Below are positions 55,251 through 64,000 of a stretch of DNA of 64,000 nt, piece after piece. The DNA comes from Ascaphus truei. Taxonomy: Eukaryota; Chordata; Amphibia; Anura; Ascaphidae. Where the stretch lies: assembly GCA_036426205.1 (NCBI GenBank), contig CM071586.1, positions 7,885,471 through 7,949,470 of the forward strand, given 5' to 3'. Both the position numbers and the translations under genes were made by a program. Positions within the stretch are counted from its first letter, which is position 1; each line of letters opens with the position of its first letter. Below the pieces are notes generated by a model. The model had not been told where the DNA came from, did no database searches, and saw only the letters and a list, made by a program, of their open reading frames with translations.

Positions 55251-56561
55251 TTAATGAGAAATGTAAGCTAAAATGCCACTATACTGTATGACACTTAACA
55301 ATCAAGGTGGTCTTAGAAGATGTATTACTAAATGACTGACCAGGAACTAAGGGAAGTCGTAAAATCCTTCAAAGCTCTGGGGTCAGACGGGTATATATAT
55401 CCAACATATACATACTACAAAAAGTATAGAAACCAATTAGCTCCACACATACTTAAACTCTTCAACGCATTCATGAAAGGACAACCTAACCCCCAGCAAA
55501 TGTCCAAAGCTAAAATGTTATTCATAAGGAAGGCCCGGGACCCTCTGATGGTATATATTAAGGATAGATCGCAAAATTATAGCTAATAAACTTAACCCTA
55601 TCCTAGAATTGTACACACAGACCAGATGGGTTTTATCCCCACATGCCAAGCCTCGGATAACATTAGGAAAATAATACATTTGATAGATTACGCCACACGT
55701 AAACTGAGATAAAAGCAGTTGTCCTGAGTCTTGACGCAGAAAAGGCGTTTTACTGTGTAAGTTGTCCCTTTATAATTGACACCCTTTCGGCTTTTGGTTT
55801 TACAGGGCTTATCCTGACAGGAATCCAGACATTAAATAAGAATCCTCTCGTCTCCCTGAAACTCCCTGGGGGCAACTAAGAGGGGGTACAAATAAAAAAT
55901 GGAACGAGGCAGGGATGTCCTTAATACCCCTTCTCTTCACCTTCTCCATAGAACCGCTGGCCCAGACAATTAGAAATAATGTAATATTAAAGGGATTAAT
56001 ACTCATACAAACGCTCTTTATTTGCAGGCGACATTATCCTCACTCTAGCAAATCTGTTGACCTCACTCCCTAACCTCAAGTCAACTCTGGCGAAGTTTGG
56101 CACCTTGTCAGGGTATCAGACCAACACAGATAAATGTGAAGCTTTAAACTTATCTTTGCCAGGACATGAGGCCAAGCTCCTCCAGTTGAACTTCAACTCT
56201 AAATGGAAGGAAACCCACCTAAAATACCTAGGCATTGTGATTACCAAATCATATCAGACATTGGATCAATATAATTATCCGAAACTCTTATCACAGATGA
56301 AAAAAGGGATAGTTATTAGATCTCATGGTTGGGACTAATGTGCTTTTAAAAATAAACATCCTACCAAGATTATTATATTACATTACTTTGAAATGCTCCC
56401 AATTATGGTCCCTTACAAAACAATTAGAGATCTTCAAAATAGTTTTTTTTTTTTTAAATGTATATGAAAAATAAAATGCTCAGACGACCATATCAATCCT
56501 GATGACTCCAAAAGCGGGTGGTGGCTTGGCTGTTTCAGATCTGTGCAGATACTCTGTAGCA

Positions 56562-56770
56562 CAGTGCTTTTCAACCAGGGTTCCTAGGAACCCTTGGGTT
56601 CCCTGGACATCCCCAAAGGGTTCCCTGCAATTTTCTGGTCATTTGAAACTTTTATAAAATACAGAAGAATTTACAATGCATCTGATCTCAGACATGCTAT
56701 TAAAGATGGTTGGGGGTTCCTCAGAATTTCACTTGGGGTTCCTTAACCAAAAAAATGTTGGAAACCACTG
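56562..56770. mobile_element. hAT MITE, 209 bp
   Basis: CAGTGCTTTTCAACC at the left, GTTGGAAACCACTG at the right. Eight-base flanks ctgtagca and ctctagca differ at one position. Inserted in the L1. Short relative of 45820-46361. Confidence 0.85.
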
Positions 56771-57014
56771 CTCTAGCAGTTCAGATAAAACAACTAATTC
56801 TCTGACATGCCCCTTAAATAGATGGGTAAATATACAGACTTGGTTTTCTAAACCTGTCTCCCTCCCGGCTCGGCTACCTAAAGGGCAGCAAGCAGTCCAA
56901 GCAGTCCACATCACACCATCCCCGACTATCAACTCCACTACCAAGGTGTGGAACTCGACCAAACATAATCCCCCCCTTTGATCCAACCCATCCAAACTAG
57001 CTCTGCTATGGTAT

Positions 57015-57187
57015 AAACAAGTAGAAAAATAAGGCAGTGCACTGCCCAAAGTAACAGAAGGAGGCTCACGGTTTTAAGCAACAAAAAATAGATTTATTAC
57101 ATAAAAAGTGGACAAAAGGGTCCCCCCTAGGCCACAGCAGGGGTCCACCAACTAGTTTCAGGCACAAATGCCCTTTATCAAGTCCCC
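57015..57187 (-). mobile_element. Short element with hammerhead-like motif, inside L1
   Basis: Minus strand: CTTGATAAAGGGC, loop, GCC, TGAAACTAGTTGG (57144-57187), T-rich stretch with AATAAA near 57095, ending 'gggcagtgcactgcc'. Parallel to 35370-35548. Confidence 0.65.
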
Positions 57188-58169
57188 TAACCCTATTAGG
57201 GCTTCGTTATGCTATATGCTTACATTGAAGGAGTTTATCCTAAACCTCAGTTTATTATGCCAAACAGGACTTGTTTTTCTGATGCACTGGCTTTCTACAC
57301 AACCCTGCTATGGTATAACCCCAATTTTCCTCCAGGGCTACAGTCCGAGCCATATGAGAAATGGAGAGTAACAAGTATCAAGGATATAGGAGACCTATTT
57401 AATAAGGACAAAATGGTAGACTTCACAGAATTCTGGATTAAATATGAGATTCCGCAGTCCGAACTCTTTTGCTTCCTTCAGGTTAGGCACAGGAGTCATA
57501 TATAAATATCCAGGAACCACAGATGGACGGAATGTGGTTGGACAGAGGATATTTTACATATATGGTAGACATGTCCTGAAAATCAAACGCTACTGGGCCT
57601 CCATATAGAAGTCTCCTAGAATCAGTATTTGATATGAGGGTTGAACCATTGAGCTTCTTATTAGCAAAACCAATAGAGGCTAATCCTACACCCCAACGTA
57701 AACTTGCCTCCCACATCCTCAGTGCGGCCAGATGTGTAATAGCGGTGGACTGGAAAAAGGGGGCTCCTTCTCTGAATACAGTTATCCAAAAAAAAAAACA
57801 ATATCATGTTGATGGAACGACTGACTGTCTTTAAACATGATACAAAAATGTTTCATAGAATATGGGAACCATGGTTGGACAGATACTGTAGATAGATTAG
57901 ATATGGGGAGAATGTCTTGGCACGGAATAGATTTCATGAGATCTAGTGCTCTCCTGTTTGCAGTTGTCGAAAGTATTATATCATTGATGTATCCAAATGA
58001 TGTTGTGCTGCAATTTTAAGTCTGATTTAAACTGGACTATGTTGGTCCATTTTGAAGATGGTTGTTATGTATACCACCACCACCCCCCCTCCTTTTTATC
58101 TTTCTGTAACCCCTCCCCTACCTTTACCCTATAAAAGAAACAATAAAACTCTTAGTACAAATAAAAAAG

Positions 58170-58950
58170 TGTAATTATTAGGACCAATATTTTCAATAGG
58201 ATACTTATTACAAGTGATGTGACTAAAGAGAAATACCTCATTAACATATAGACTTATGCAAGAAGAGATAAGATTTGTAAAACCACACCTTTAATGAACC
58301 ATACAAACGATGGTCACAGGTGATGCAACCAGAGAAATATCTCATTCACATATAGACTTCTGGAATAGGAAATTAGATTAATAAAAAATCACTTTTAATT
58401 ATCTTTAAAATACATTACTTTCCAATGGGACAAAAAATATATATAATGAATGTACCATATATACATAAAAACCTGTATTTTATATCCCAACCAAAACTGT
58501 GTAGACAGAAAAAGTGCCCGTGCATTTAAAATCTGCCCCCTTGGTCTGAGTAATAATATTGATTTCAATAGGTAATACAGGAGCTGTTTTGCTGTAATCA
58601 TTAGTTGATCACCCTTAGCACAAGTTGCTGGTGATCTAGATTTCATTTTGCATGACTCCTAGTAACACTTCCTTTCTATCATTCTGCCTCAAAATATTAG
58701 GATAGAGGGGATATTTAGGACTTGGGGTAGAAAGGGGTAGACCAGCTCCTGTTACTATCTGACAGAGGTAGAGCTATCTGGCATAGAGAATAAACCTATT
58801 ATATTTTTCCAGTAATGGCTGTTATGTGCCTCGGGATTCAGTCTCTTATGCGTAGCGCAGCATACTTCATCTCCGCCATTGTTGCCTTTTCTGCTCTTAG
58901 ACCTTGTGGCGTCTGACATCATATGTTTGACATCACATATTTGATTGATG
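58170..58950. repeat. AT-rich sequence with a local imperfect repeat
   Basis: 58215-58310 and 58318-58400 share 'aagagaaatacctcatta...acatatagacttatg' word order. Otherwise unassigned. Confidence 0.5.
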
Positions 58951-58951
58951 C

Positions 58952-58992
58952 ACCCAACGCACGTTTCGCTAATTCTTCAGCTTCTTCCGGGG
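58952..58992 (-). other. Hammerhead-like motif, related class
   Basis: Minus strand: GAAGAAGCTGAAGA, then GCGAAACGTGCGTTGGG. CTGAAGA fits CUGANGA, but the stem that should follow is too short. Confidence 0.35.
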
Positions 58993-58999
58993 TGTCTTC

Positions 59000-59440
59000 C
59001 GGCTCAAGTATTCCCTGTTTATTTTGATTTCCTGTTTCTTCCCAATTTAAGGTCTTGCACAATTCTGTTGCTGTGAAAAGCAGTCTGCCTTTCGCACACC
59101 CTTACTGATCTTTATTTTGATTGAATCTTCATGTAATCTAATTGTTTATGTGGTATTCTCATAATTGTTCCTTACAGTGAAAAAAATAAGTGAAATAACT
59201 AACAATAATAAAAAGTGATTATTATAATCTGTGTAAAGGTTACCTCAAACAAAAAGATTTTGGGGTCCTAGAAGAAAATTGGTGTTCTGCAGCCGGAGTA
59301 GTGGGGGATCTCGATTCTCCTATAAACAAGAGGACACAGGAAAAGGGAATTTAAATCTCACAGTTTAACTCAATACTGTTATGAAAAAAAGCCATGCCTC
59401 CCTCATTAAGACAAGGATAAAAGAAATTAGGATGGAGCAA
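59000..59440. other. Unassigned sequence
   Basis: No gene or repeat family recognised. Confidence 0.35.
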
Positions 59441-59444
59441 TAAA

Positions 59445-59490
59445 CTAACTTCTGAGGAAGTTTGCATATAGGTGAAACGCGTAGGGTGAA
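59445..59490 (+). other. Hammerhead-like motif
   Basis: CTGAGGA at 59452-59458 and GAAACGCGTAGGG at 59473-59485, but the stem between them pairs poorly. Confidence 0.4.
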
Positions 59491-59808
59491 GATCCTGAAC
59501 CACTGAGCTCAAGTCCTAATCAGATACGTATCCTCTGTCTTGGCGCCAAACTTTTAATCCTGATGGGACATCACCTGTGTACAGAGAGCTGGAGGAAGAG
59601 TAACCCAGATGGATGGAGGCTGACAGGGACACAAGGAATAGTGGCTCAAGTGACGCAACTTTGTGTAGTTATATATTAACTAGGAGGAACCCAACTCTAA
59701 TCAGAGAGATAGAGGACACTCTGTTTGCTTCAGTTTCCGGAATTATAATAAAGCGCTTTATTCGACCAACTATTGAAGTTATTCAGGGACTCCCCTGTTG
59801 GAGCCTTA

Positions 59809-60214
59809 GGCCGAGTTCATAGAAGGACAGGCCGCGCTGAGCCGTGCAGACGCTCCGCGCTGAGCCCCTGCATCCTCAATGAGGATGCCTTGAGAGGGGG
59901 CTCACGCGAGCGTCCGCAGACGTGCTGAAGCGCTGGATTTTTCAGCCGACAGCCAAGCTGTTTTTCAGAGCGCTGTCGGCTGAAAACATCCAATCAGCGC
60001 GGAGCAGCGTCAACGGCACGGCGCCATGACGTTGACGTCGGTGCGTCGCGAGCGATTGGCCCAGCTACGTCACAGCCCCGCCTCCCTCAGTCTCCCCCCG
60101 CCTCCGATCGCGCCCGCTGGCTCGCCTGCATGGGCATGAAATCGCGCAGATTTCAGCAGGCGAGCCTCAGCGTCAGCGCGGTCCAGCACTGACAACCCCT
60201 CTATGGCCCCAGCC
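59809..60214. mobile_element. Harbinger-type MITE, inverse copy of 16106-16526
   Basis: GGCCGAGTTCATAGA and TCTATGGCCCCAGCC ends, with TTA on both sides (59806-59808, 60215-60217). It contains the same cagccgacag/ctgtcggctg hairpin and an octanucleotide palindrome region 'gacgttgacgtc'. Confidence 0.88.
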
Positions 60215-60379
60215 TTAGAATCCTACCTACTTATCTACACAACATTAACCTCTTGTCACCATGGATTAAGGATATATGGATATATATTAAGTAGGATGTA
60301 TATCAGTTCATAATATTGCTATATATTTTTCAGCTCATGTAAGGTATATCAAGTACAATTCTAGATATTTTTATTGTTG

Positions 60380-60890
60380 ACTAGCTGATAGACCCGGCGT
60401 TGCCTGGGATGTTAATGTGTATATATAGCGTAAAAATAGGTTCACAATAAGGTGGTGAGGAGAAGAGGGGAGTTGTGAGTAATTTTCCCTGCGCTTGTCC
60501 CCCCCCCTGACCTGTGTCCCTGGCGCGTGGGTCCGTTCACCCACGTAATCCCGGTCTGCGGCGTTTCCCCCCCCCCCCTCTCACCTGTGTCCTGGCGCTG
60601 GTTCCCCTCCCTGGCTGAGGGTGTGAAGCTGTGGTCCCGGCGGTCCCGCGGGGTGAGGCCTCAGCTCTGGGTGAGAAGAGGTGGGTGGATGGAGGGTGTG
60701 AGTGTGTGGTGGCGCGCACGTTGGTCCCACCCTCACCTCTGTCCCCGCCGGTGTCCCCCCCCCCCTCCCCGCCGGTGTTTCTACCCCCCTTGGCACTCCA
60801 AAAATGCGCTTGTTCCCCCCTCACCTTGTGCGTTGGTTAGAGGCGCTTACGTGGCTCCTCCCCCCCTCACCTGTGTTCTGGCTCCCCGGC
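60380..60890. other. GC-rich segment with C-tracts
   Basis: Starts with 'ctagctgatagacccggcgt', which I associate with a widespread amphibian repeat. Several C-runs. ORFs here overlap on all frames and show no domain. Confidence 0.45.
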
Positions 60891-61235
60891 GGATGGTGTG
60901 AAGCTGTGGTCCCGCGGCGCCGGGGAGGCTTGCTTTTGGTGTGACCACGGGGGGGGGGGGGAGGCGGGGAGGTGAGGCTGTGTGTGCGACGGCGAGGAGC
61001 GAGGGTAGCGATGTCGGGGAGGCTTTCTTTTGGTATGACCGGGTTGTAGAGAGGTGAGGCGGTGTGCGCGGCGCCGATGCCCGTGGGTGGCGGCGGCGCC
61101 GGGAGGCTTGCTTTTGGTGTGACCGGGGGGCGGGGGGAGAGAGGTGAGGCGGTGTGTGCGGCGATGCCGATGCCCGTGGGTAGAGGTGCCGGCGGCGCCT
61201 TGCTACCGGTGTGACCGGAGGGGAGAGAGAGGTGG
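60890..61235 (+). repeat. CpG-rich minisatellite, 80-100 bp units
   Basis: Units share 'ggaggcttgcttttggtgtg' and 'gcgatgccgatgcccgtggg'. Three to four units. Confidence 0.75.
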
Positions 61236-61565
61236 GTGTGTGTGTGTATCAGTGTGTGTGTATCAGTGTGTGTGTGTGTGTATCAGTGTGTGTGTACCAG
61301 TGTGTGTGTGTGTGTGTGTGTGTGTACCAGTGTGTGTGTGTACCAGTGTGTGTGTGTGTGTACCAGTGTGTGTACCAGTGTGTGTATGTGGGTGTGTACC
61401 AGTGTGTGTGTGTGTACCAGTGTGTGTGTGTACCAGTGTGTGTGTGTATGTGTGTACCAGTGTGTGTGTGTGTGTGTACCAGTGTGTGTACCAGTGTGTG
61501 TGTGTGTGTGTGTGTTCCAGTGTGTGTCAGTGTGGCTGGGTGTGTGTGTCGGTGTGTGTGTGTGT
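61236..61565 (+). repeat. (TG)n microsatellite with 'accag/atcag' interruptions
   Basis: Long TG runs punctuated by 'taccag' or 'tatcag'. All long Cys/Val- or Thr/His-rich ORFs here are composition products. Confidence 0.95.
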
Positions 61566-61975
61566 GTCTCCTTCTCTGTCTCCCTCACCCTCTGTCTCCC
61601 TCACCCTCTGTCTCCCTTTCACTCCCTGTCTCCCTCTCCCTCCCTGTCTCCCTCCCCATCTCTCTCTCCCCGTCTCCCTTTCTCCCCATCTCCCTCTCTC
61701 CCCGTCTCCTTCTCTCCCCATCTCCCTCCCTGTCTCCCTCACCCTCTCCCTCCTTGTCTCCCTCACCCTCTCTCTCCCTGTCTCCCTCACCCTCTCCCTC
61801 CCTGTCTCCCTCACCCTCTCCCTCCCTGTCTCCCTCACCCTCTCCCTCCCTGTCTCCCTCCCCCTCCCCCACCCTGTCTCCCTCACCCTCTCCCTCCCTG
61901 TCTCCCTCACCCTCACCCTCCCCCTCCCTGTCTCCCTCACCCTCTCCCTCCCTGTCTCCCTCACCCTCCATGTCT
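61566..61975 (+). repeat. Polypyrimidine (CTCCCT)n minisatellite
   Basis: 'tctccctcaccctctccctccctg' type units of about 24 bp. Pure C/T except for a few A and G. Triplex-capable. Confidence 0.95.
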
Positions 61976-62241
61976 TATCTTAACTGCCGTATACCTCCAC
62001 CGAAGTAACCTATCCTGCTTTCTTCCAGATCTGACTCAAGCTTCACACGGGAGACATCGGAAGACCGGTCGGGACACCCCCCTCAGTTATAGTATACCAT
62101 TGAGGACCTGCGGATCAGGTAAGATCCACAGGCGGGATTCTTTGCTTTTAAATTGTAAAAGGGGGCGTCCTGACACTGGTTAATGGTTTCTAATCATTCA
62201 GATCGGCTTTTTTTTTGTGTCGATTAGTGAGGTCATCCGAC

Positions 62242-62329
62242 AACACACACACACACACACACACCCACACACACAACACACACACACACCCACACCACAC
62301 ACACACACACACACCACACACACACACAC

Positions 62330-62365
<36 letters not shown>

Positions 62366-62375
62366 ACACCACAAA
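62242..62375 (+). repeat. (CA)n microsatellite
   Basis: CA runs with CC interruptions. Confidence 0.95.
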
Positions 62376-62662
62376 ATACTATTTAGCAAGGCAATTGTAG
62401 TAAAGTATAAGTGTACTACAATAAATAAACTGTTATGTAAAAAAAAAAAAAAATGTGTCCCGGTTTTTCATTTTCAAAATCTGGTCACCCTAGCCAATAT
62501 GTAGCCTGCTCGCCGACCGCTTGCTCCGTTACGGCAGACCTCACTGCTGCCGGTGTTTCACGATGAATCGTCCCTCCGGCAACTCAGATGAACAGCCTGT
62601 GGTTCCTGGAAGGTTGTGTTGGGTATTGCGTACGGCTCAGGGTAAGTCTTCCCCTTTCTGGC

Positions 62663-62880
62663 AAAAGACGTATGAGCTAGTCCACCACTGTAGTTCCGTG
62701 AAACCACGTGCCCTACGCGTTTCTTCCGGTAACGGATTTCATCAGGGGATATCGTGTATTCTCATTGGGCTGCTATTTAAGAGTGTTACTGTCCAATTGC
62801 AGCAGCAGTTACCGCAAGAAACGCGTAGGGCACGTGGTTTCAAGGAACTACGGTGGTGGACTAGCTCATACGTCTTTTAT
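62663..62880. mobile_element. Inverted-repeat element with hammerhead-like core
   Basis: Arms 62663-62735 and 62811-62880 pair (aagacgtatgagctagtcc with ggactagctcatacgtctt). The minus strand from 62748 down to 62708 reads CCC, CTGATGA, AATCCG-TTAC-CGGA region, GAAAC, GCGTA, GGG. The CUGAUGA and GAAA cores are exact. Confidence 0.65.
62708..62748 (-). ncRNA. Candidate minimal hammerhead motif
   Basis: Minus strand: helix I CCC/GGG, core CTGATGA, stem TCCG/CGGA with loop TTAC, GAAAC, minimal helix III, GTA cleavage triplet. The stem is offset by one to two unpaired A residues, so activity is uncertain. Confidence 0.5.
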
Positions 62881-62916
62881 ATACATATACATATGTATGT
62901 GTGTGTGTGTGTGTTT

Positions 62917-63020
62917 AGGGTGACCATTTGTCCCGGTTTTGCCGGGACAGTCCCGTTTTTTTGTGCCCTGTCCCGGTTGCTTGTCAGTCCCGGAAATGTC
63001 CTGGTTTTTGGCCCTGGTCC
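62917..63020 (+). mobile_element. End of a GGGTGACCA-type non-autonomous element
   Basis: GGGTGACCATTTGTCCCGG with inner 'ccgggacagtcccg' palindrome. The far end is not found. An opposed end, CTGGTCACCCT, lies at 62484-62494. Confidence 0.5.
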
Positions 63021-63339
63021 CGGTATGCGGCAAGGCGGCGGTGAGGAGATGTGGGAGCAGGTAAGTTTTTTCTATGTAGAATGAATGCTGAGCCTGTAGA
63101 ATGAATGAAAGGGTGCCTTGGGGCAGAGCTTAGAATACCAGCCGGGCCGCAGGGGATTGGCTGCAGGTCAGAGGGTGCCGGGGGCGGGGCTTCCGCATCC
63201 TTCTACAGAGCACACGGTGAGTGGTGTGTCTCTCTTCCCGCTCCTGGCTCCTCTGTCGGCTGCGCGGTGTGTCCTCCCACCTCGGGGTGATAGGAGGGGT
63301 AGCGGGGGAGCACCTGCCAGGGGCGGCAGTTGTGGTGTT

Positions 63340-63500
63340 GTCCCCCTTTGCCTGGTGTTGTCCCCCCTTTGCCTGGTGTTGCCCCATCCCCCCTTTGCCT
63401 GGTGTTGTCCTGTCCCCCCTTTGCCTCCTGTTGTCCCACCTTTGTCTCCTGTTGTCCCCACTTTGTCTCCGGCTGTTGTCCCTTTGCGTCCTGGAGCTCC
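63340..63500 (+). repeat. About 22-bp minisatellite 'ttgtcccccctttgcctggtg'
   Basis: Six to seven irregular units. Overlapping ORFs in this region have no domain support. Confidence 0.8.
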
Positions 63501-63727
63501 CTTCCCCCTCCCCTTGGTACAGGAGATGGGCGCGGGGGCGGGCAATGGTGGTTTGCAGGCGGAGGATGCAGGTTGAGGCGGGGAACTGCCTGCTCGGATC
63601 GCCGGCCTCCTGTCCCTTTGCCTCCTGTACCTTTGCCTCCTGGCACTCCCTTCCCCCCTACCCTTGGTAAAGGAGATGGGTGCGGGCAGTGTTGGTGCGC
63701 CCGTCGCTGCCTCTGCTCTCCTACTTT

Positions 63728-64000
63728 ACTGTGTGTGTGTGTATCAGTGTATCAGTGTGTGTGTGTGTGTATCAGTGTGTGTGTGTGTATCAGTGTGTGT
63801 GTGTGTGTCAGTGTGTGTGTGTGTGTGTGTGTATCAGTGTGTGTGTGTGTGTGTCAGTGTGTGTGTATCAGTGTGTGTGTGTGTGTATCAGTGTGTGTGT
63901 GTGTGTGTATCAGTGTATGTGTATCAGTGTGTGTGTGTGTGTGTGTATCAATGTGTGTGTGTATCAGTGTGTGTGTGTGTGTATCAGTGTGTGTGTTTGA
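63728..64000 (+). repeat. (TG)n microsatellite with 'tatcag' interruptions, to window end
   Basis: Same style as 61236-61565. It runs off the window. Confidence 0.95.

Larger units (their letters stand above)
55310..58165 (+). pseudogene. L1/Tx1-type LINE ORF2 and 3' end, decayed
   Basis: Reverse transcriptase blocks appear in order across shifting frames: LTDxELREVVKSFK near 55335, the domain-A region with 'LDAEKAF' near 55725, and the catalytic box near 56020 reading FAGD instead of Y/FADD. Then CEALNLSLPG and YLGIVITK. The C-terminal domain continues with NFPPGLQSEPYEKW (57325) and the Cys-poor tail to 58020. AATAAA near 58143 ends the element. It carries a hAT MITE (56562) and a hammerhead-motif repeat (57015). 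Loss of the catalytic Asp and frameshifts make it inactive. Confidence 0.85.

Noticed and set aside
61144..62183. Cys/Val-rich ORFs of 265-315 codons
   Set aside because: Translation of TG and CTCCCT microsatellites, with three overlapping frames open at once.
63118..63670. 150-codon ORFs near the right end as genes
   Set aside because: Overlapping frames in a tandem repeat with no conserved motif.

Overview
This window reads as intergenic, repeat-dense DNA from a vertebrate, most likely a frog or other amphibian. The pointers are a seven-exon epoxide hydrolase gene with vertebrate intron structure, L1/Tx1-type, L2-type and CR1-like LINEs, Ty3/gypsy elements, Harbinger, hAT and pogo MITEs, MIR-like SINEs, and interspersed tails (for example the 'gcgctatataaataaag' type) that I associate with anuran genomes. 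No bacterial-type operons, CRISPR arrays or rRNA genes are visible. Region 1 (1-12,160): after a Harbinger-type MITE lies a large inverted duplication. The left arm (about 531-7052) and right arm (about 7100-12160) flank a 47-bp spacer, and that spacer is repeated exactly at the outer left edge (484-530). The right arm carries an intact 367-codon EPHX3/EPHX4-family epoxide hydrolase gene in seven exons (8174-11275, + strand). The left arm carries a mirror copy (4588 down to 1408, - strand) with many small frameshifting indels, a different N-terminus and a private GC-rich upstream segment. The copies lie head to head. Region 2 (12,160-28,540): foldback elements, a 61-bp perfect inverted repeat, LINE fragments, Harbinger and pogo MITEs, two solo LTRs (one with an exact 5-bp target duplication), G-rich and GA-rich minisatellites, a 662-bp tandem duplication, and a hAT-like element whose interior is a long G-rich minisatellite. 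Region 3 (28,540-43,300): a nest of LTR elements. A minus-strand Ty3/gypsy element, whose integrase frame resumes across breaks, is split by an LTR block (32,688-39,315; PBS matching tRNA-Leu), by a solo LTR at 31,011-32,363 that itself holds another LTR, and by a 1.1-kb LTR-like segment at 39,638-40,727. A Sushi-like gypsy gag fragment follows at about 41.3-42.1 kb. Region 4 (43,300-55,300): dispersed 50-bp repeat arrays, a second hAT-like element with an 8-bp target duplication, a hAT MITE with an internal 49-bp tandem expansion, nested LTRs, two MIR-like SINEs, a CpG-rich LTR-like block with NRF1 and YY1 motifs, and a 370-bp near-perfect hairpin. Region 5 (55,300-64,000): a decayed L1 ORF2 carrying two insertions, another Harbinger MITE, GC-rich minisatellites and long TG/CT/CA microsatellites. 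The most interesting non-standard signal is a hammerhead-ribozyme-like fold that recurs at roughly 17 places. At least one copy (38,495-38,576) satisfies the full type-I hammerhead pattern, and one short element bearing the related motif (28,199-28,339) is flanked by an exact 15-bp target-site duplication, so it moved as a unit.
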